Shown piece after piece: positions 13,701 to 19,700 of a DNA stretch of 64,000 nucleotides (the stretch's first letter is position 1; the number at the start of each line of letters is the position of its first letter). Source of the DNA: Actinostola sp. cb2023 (lineage: Eukaryota; Cnidaria; Anthozoa; Actiniaria; Actinostolidae); NCBI GenBank assembly GCA_033675265.1, contig JAUJYZ010000728.1, forward strand, positions 1 through 64,000, in the 5' to 3' direction. Position numbers and translations under genes: made by a program. The notes under the pieces are model-generated. The model saw nothing but the letters and a program-made list of their open reading frames with translations, made no database searches and was not told the origin of the DNA.

Positions 13701-16700
13701 TATGTAGACGATTTGACTGTGAGTGTTGAAGACGTTGAAACAGCCTACCAGCTCTTCTTAAATGCAAGAAACAGAATGACAACTGGTGGATTCAACTTGC
13801 GCAAATGGTTGACCAACTCCACTGAGCTCATGAAAAGGATTGCAGAGGAATCCATCAGTAGTGAGGCCAACTTGTCCTCTAACAATCAAACTCATTGCAC
13901 CGAAGATGATGAAACATTCAACCGAGTGACATCTGGTGGTCTCGAAGAAAGAGATGGCAGTACTGAACAGAAAGTGTTAGGTACCAACTGGAACTTTGTC
14001 GATGATGAAATCATATTCAAGTTTCAAAAACATGTTGATACTGCAGGAACACTTGAACCTACAAGACGCAACGTGCTGCGAGTAGTCGCAGGGTTTTACG
14101 ACCCTATGGGACTGATATCACATGTTATTGTACAGATGAAGATTCTGTTACAAGAGGTATGCAAGCAAGATACTCCTTGGGACGCACCACTCATCCCAGA
14201 ATTGAAGGCAAAATGGACGAGGCTGATAAAAGAGCTGAACATTGTCAATGTCATTCAGATCCCCAGGTGTGTCAACCTTTTACCTCAAAACAAGGAATGT
14301 CACTACGAGCTAGAAGGGTTTAGTGATGCATCGATGTTAGCATACGCTGCAGTAGTTTATTTGGTCGTTAAATCGGAAGAAACTGTGCAAGTTAAACTGT
14401 TAGCATCCAAGACACGCGTCGCACCCTTAAAGAAACAGACAATTCCTAGACTGGAACTTCTCGGTGCCTTGATACTAGCGAGATTAGTTACTAGAGTTAA
14501 GCAAGCAATCAGTCACTGCATTGTAGTATCCAAGATTAGATGTTGGACTGACTCAAAGAATGTTCTGTATTGGATCCACGGCAAGGAAAAGGAGTGGAAG
14601 CAGTTTGTCAACACACGAGTCACAGAGATAAGACAACTCTTACCCACAGAAGTATGGAATCGTGTAGCAGGTGTAGAAAACCCAGCAGACTTAGCATCGC
14701 GAGGAGCTAGTGCCTCGTCACTACTTAGCAACAGTCTCTGGTGGAGTGGTCCACCATGGCTTTCAAGTACGAATGAAGAAGGATCAACTGACTCTGCAGA
14801 AGTCCCAACCCCTACAGCCGAATGTCTACAAGAAATGAGAGCTCAAGCGTTACGTGAAACAAGGGACACAACCACGCTATTGGTTGGAAATAACACTGTG
14901 AATCTGTCTAATGTGATGAGATGTGAAGAGTACAATGACGTCAACAAGTTGTACAAGATTACAGCTTACGTTATTCGTGCCATACACAATTTCAAGGTAC
15001 GAGCTAAGAAGTCTACAGAGAATATGGTATTGATTGGTAACTTATCGTCTGAGGAGGTGGCCTTCAGTGAACTGCTGTGGATAAGGGAGGCTCAGAGAAG
15101 CATGCAGACAAACCTGAAGGCATTTAGTGATCAGTGCATTCAATTGGGAGTAGTAACAGACGAGATAGGAGTGATGCGATGTAAGGGCAGACTCGGCAAC
15201 TCAACGCTGCCAGATCAAAAACGAGGTACCCAATCCTCATTCCTAACGACCATCATCTAACCAAACTCTTAATTGAAGATTCACACAAGAGAGTAATGCA
15301 CAACGGAGTCCGCGAAACGTTAAACGAATTGAGGTCCCGTTTCTGGCTCACAAGAGGGCGACAAACCATCAGGTACATTCTCCACAAGTGCAAGACTTGT
15401 AAAAGATACGAGGGAAGTCCCTATAAGAGTGAACCAGTCTCGGACATGCCAGCATTCAGATTCAAGGAAAGACAACCTTTTGCAACAACTGGAGTCGACT
15501 TCGCGGGCCCATTATTTGTAAAACTGAAGACAGGAAGCGAAGAAACAAGCAAGGCTTATATTTGTTTATTTACATGTGGAAGTACACGCGCTACCCACCT
15601 GGAACTTGCTCCAGACCTGAGTACTGCCGCTTTTATGAGATGTCTCAGGAGATTTATAGCTCGCCGTGGGACGCCAGAACTTATGATATCTGATAACGCA
15701 AAAACTTTCAAGGCCGCTGCACTTGTTAGAATTTACGAAGATCCAGTCATAACGTCGTTCCTGACGAGACAGAAGATTCAATGGCAATTCAATCTGGAGA
15801 AGGCCCCATGGTGGGGGGGATTCTTTGAGCGCATGGTCAAATCTACCAAGAGATGTTTGAAGAAGGTACTGGGTAAGGCCCGTCTGACATACGAAGAATT
15901 GATGACGGTGTTAGTGGAAGTTGAGTGTATTCTCAACTCACGACCCTTAACATACATGTTTCCCGATGAGCTTGAAGAACCACTTACCCCATCGCATCTG
16001 ATAAGTGGTCAACGGTTACTGTCATTGCCTGAACCTTCTGTGCAACCATCAATCGACCCGCCTAGCAATCGCGAAACAGTTACAAGGAGAGCAAGGTACC
16101 TCATACAGTTGATGAATCGTTTTTGGAATCGATGGAAGCGTGAGTACGTAACATCGTTGAGAGAATTTCACCGATTGAAGACGGCAAAAAAAGGGCAGTC
16201 TATTAAAGTTGGAGATCAAGTTTGTATTCATGATGAGAATCACTCTCGAACCTTGTGGAAAACGGGAATCATCCAAGAAGTGATAAAGGGAGCTGACCAC
16301 AAGGTTCGAGGAGCAGTAGTGCGCACATCCCATAATGGAAGAATTTCTACGTTAAGAAGACCACTACAACGTCTATGTCCATTAGAAGTAAACGAAGAAG
16401 ATTGTTAACAAACAAACTTGACGTTGTTAGTTAAGATGGGGGTGTAACGGACTTGCCCACCCCCCCTCGGTCGTTGTAGTTAGATTACATACCAGTTCAG
16501 TGTGAGAGATCGTGTGAGAGAGAGTGGTCAGATTGTACGTGTACGAAGCTGTCAAACTTCAAAAGAAATTATTCAACCTCAACCAACGAGTCAATTCTTT
16601 ACACCTTATATCACATGTCAAATATCATGGTAAGAGTGGAACCATAAATGACAGTGTCTGTATACTATACCAGCACATACCAACCTTATATCACATGTCA

Positions 16701-19700
16701 AATATCATGGTAAGAGTGGAACCATAAATGACAGTGTCTGTATACTATACCAGCACATACCAACCTTATATCACATGTCAAATATCATGGTAAGAGTTGA
16801 ACCATAAATGACAGTGTCTGTATACTATACCAGCACATACCAACCTTATATCACATGTCAAATATCATGGTAAGAGTTGAACCATAAATGACAGTGTCTG
16901 TATACTATACCAGCACATACTAACCTTATATCACATGTCAAATATCATGGTAAGAGTGAACCATAAATGACAGTGTCTGTATACTATACCAGCACATACT
17001 AACCTTATATCACATGTCAAATATCATGGTAAGAGTTGAACCATAAATGACAGTGTCTGTATACTATACCGACACATATCAGGGCAAATAACTTCCACTC
17101 GTCCGCTCGTCTGAGACGAGTAGTTTTTACTTCGGACAACTAGATTTCCCAAAGCACTCGTCCGACCGGACGAGTAAAACGTACTGCGTACAATATAAGC
17201 TACTATTTTCTTTAGGTTTTGCAAATCTTTTGAATCAACATCCCTTGTATTAACGTGAGAAATAAACACCAATTATTTACCTCGAACATTCGGGTCATGT
17301 CGGGTTTGACTTCTAGCATGCTTTGCATCACGTAACTGCCGGCCTAGCTAGACGCGAGACATGCATTTTCCCGCGAAATGCTTAAAAACCTTAAATGTTT
17401 AAAGAAATTGAGCAGGAATCCGTATTTGTCCGATATATTGGCAAGGAAGGTGAAGTGACAACCACGTTTGTTGACATTGTCGATCTCCAGTCTGGAAACG
17501 CGGAAGGTATGAAAACTGCCAATATTTTGGTTCCGTTATTAATTATTACACACTTTATGCGCCTAGAGCTATTCTGTATCAGGCGCTATATAAATGCATA
17601 TTATTATTACACATGAATGCTCATTGTTCAAATGTAAGAATAGTCAATAGAGTACTAAAGTGTGACGTCACGAAACAATTAATTTTGCTTTTATAAATTT
17701 TTGATTTCCAGTTCAGATAGAATATCATGAAAGAAGTTCACACACCAATTTTTATGACAATCGGTTAAATAGCGGTCAAGATATGGCCAGTTGAATATAT
17801 AATTTGCCTTAACAAATCACTGTATTTTCGGCTCCGTTCCTAAAGTTAAGAACGGAGCCGAAAATACAGTGATTTGTTAAGGCAAATTATATATTCAACT
17901 GGCCATATCTTGACCGCTATTTAACCGATTGTCATAAAAATTGGTGTGTGAACTTCTTTCATGATATTCTATCTGAACTGGAAATCAAAAATTCATAAAA
18001 GCAAAAATTATTTTTTATGACGTCATGACTTTAGTACTCTATAAACATTGCTTTACTCAAGTCATATAGTTAGTTAGAAAGAAAAACAGCGATCAAGGAG
18101 ACGGTGCATAATTTTATTCGATTTGCATACTAATTAGCGTGAGACCACTCTTTTCTTATTGGTCAATTATTGTAAGGTGACACGGCTGACTGAGTTCTGA
18201 TTCTGGCCATTGACATAATGATACTCAAATCTTAATTCGGAATATCATTAATTCCAGAGAAATTTCACAGTACAAGTCAAAAAGCCCTTTTAATTTAATT
18301 CATTGTCTTGCTTGTTTTTATTTTATTTATGTTTCTTTTTTCGTTATTAATAATAAATATTGGTGTATTTCTCTAGTAAATCGTCTCTCATTTTTGGACA
18401 AGTAGATTTATCATTCGGACAACTAAAATCTAAAAACCACTCGTCCAATGGACAAGTGGAAAGAAGAAAAAGTTTTTTGCCCTGTCATATTAACCTTATA
18501 TCACATGTCAAATATCATGGTAAGAGTTGAACCATAAACGACAGTGTCTGTATACTACATGTATACCAGCACATACCAACCTTATATCACATGTCAAATA
18601 TCATGGTAAGAGTTGAACCATAAACGACAGTGTCTGTATACTATACCAGCACATACCAACCTTATATCACATGTCAAATATCATGGTAAGAGTTGAACCA
18701 TAAATGACAGTGTCTGTATACTATACCGGCACATACTAACCTTATATCACATGTCAAATATCATGGTAAGAGTTGAACCATAAATGACAGTGTCTGTATA
18801 CTATACCAGCACATACCAACCTTATATCACATGTCAAATACATGTATCATGGTAACAGTTGTAACACGAGTTGCATTGCCTTCAGTTGTATACAAATATT
18901 AAAAATTGATAATTTAGTTTAGGGAGGGGGGAGTTTTCGTAAGTTAGTAAGGTTTGAATATCTTTTATCATTTGTATATAATTATTTCTAGTGTTGTGTA
19001 ATGCGCATTTGCATGGGCTCCTGGCATTTGATCATATTCAAATGTTAAAATGCGCAATATAAGCAATAAATATTATTATTATTATTATCATTATTATTAT
19101 ACAGTACATTTGTGTCAACCTCTGCATGTAGATCCTATCTTTATCGTATAACATTGTAGTTCGTTATTTGATGAGTATATATGTGTTTGTTGTAGACGAT
19201 TATTTACTATCGGCTTCTTATGATTGTAAAGTCAAGGTGAGTATGGCGATGATTACAATGATGACGATGGCAGCGATGCTGAAATTATTAGTGTGCTTGT
19301 AACATTGATGATGACGATATTGGTCATGATGATGATGACGATGATGATGGCAGCGATGCTGAAATTATTAGTGTGCTTGTAACATTGATGATGACGATAT
19401 TGGTCATGATGATGATGAGTTCAATGATGATGATGGCAGCGATGCTGAAATTATTAGTGTGCTTGTAACATTGATGATGACGATAATGGTCATGATGATG
19501 ATGACAATGATGATGATGGCAGCGATGCTGAAATTATTAGTGTGCTTGTAACATTGATGATGACGATATTGGTCATGATGATGATGACAATGATGATGAT
19601 GGCAGCGATGCTGAAATTATTAGTGTGCTTGTAACATTGATGATGACGATATTGGTCATGATGATGATGACAATGATGATGATGGCAGCGATGCTGAAAT

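Larger units (their letters stand above)
10656..16603 (+). mobile_element. BEL/Pao LTR retrotransposon, recent insertion with frame breaks
   Basis: Full-length copy flanked by CCTTA at 10651-10655 and 16604-16608 (5-bp target duplication). LTRs of 163 and 161 bp differ by one substitution plus a 2-bp C-run length change. Internal order is gag-like (DUF1759), CCHC knuckles, aspartic protease, reverse transcriptase, RNase H/Peptidase_A17 region, integrase and a DUF5641-like tail, which is BEL order. Three frame changes (near 12040, 13635 and 15220) separate the blocks, each beside an A run. The element sits in a unit of the 80-bp array in a PRPF4 intron, same strand as the gene. Confidence 0.95.
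17080..18484. mobile_element. hAT-type element (CAGGGC termini) with transposase relic
   Basis: Left end CAGGGCAAATAACTTCCACT and right end complementary to CAGGGCAAAAAACTT, with subterminal CACTCGTCC/GGACAAGTGG repeats. Flanks CATAT (17075-17079) and TCATAT form an approximate 5-bp duplication. It interrupts an 80-bp array unit. A short coding relic at 17395-17505 and a palindromic MITE at 17647-18043 lie inside. Confidence 0.82.
10298..18866 (+). repeat. 80-bp tandem array of exon-end plus splice donor, interrupted by two transposons
   Basis: Units begin ACAGTGTCTGTATACTATAC at 10298, 10378, 10458, 10538, 10618, 16651, 16731, 16811, 16891, 16970, 17050, 18541, 18627, 18707 and 18787. Most are exactly 80 bp; one is 79 and one 86. 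Each copies the 3' end of the PRPF4 exon at 10158-10276, its GTAAGAG donor and ~21 bp of intron. A BEL element splits one unit at 10655/16604 and a hAT-type element splits another at 17079/18485. Variants such as CCAGCACATACC and CCGGCACATACT alternate. No unit has a clear upstream 3' splice site; the last unit degrades near 18840. Confidence 0.95.
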
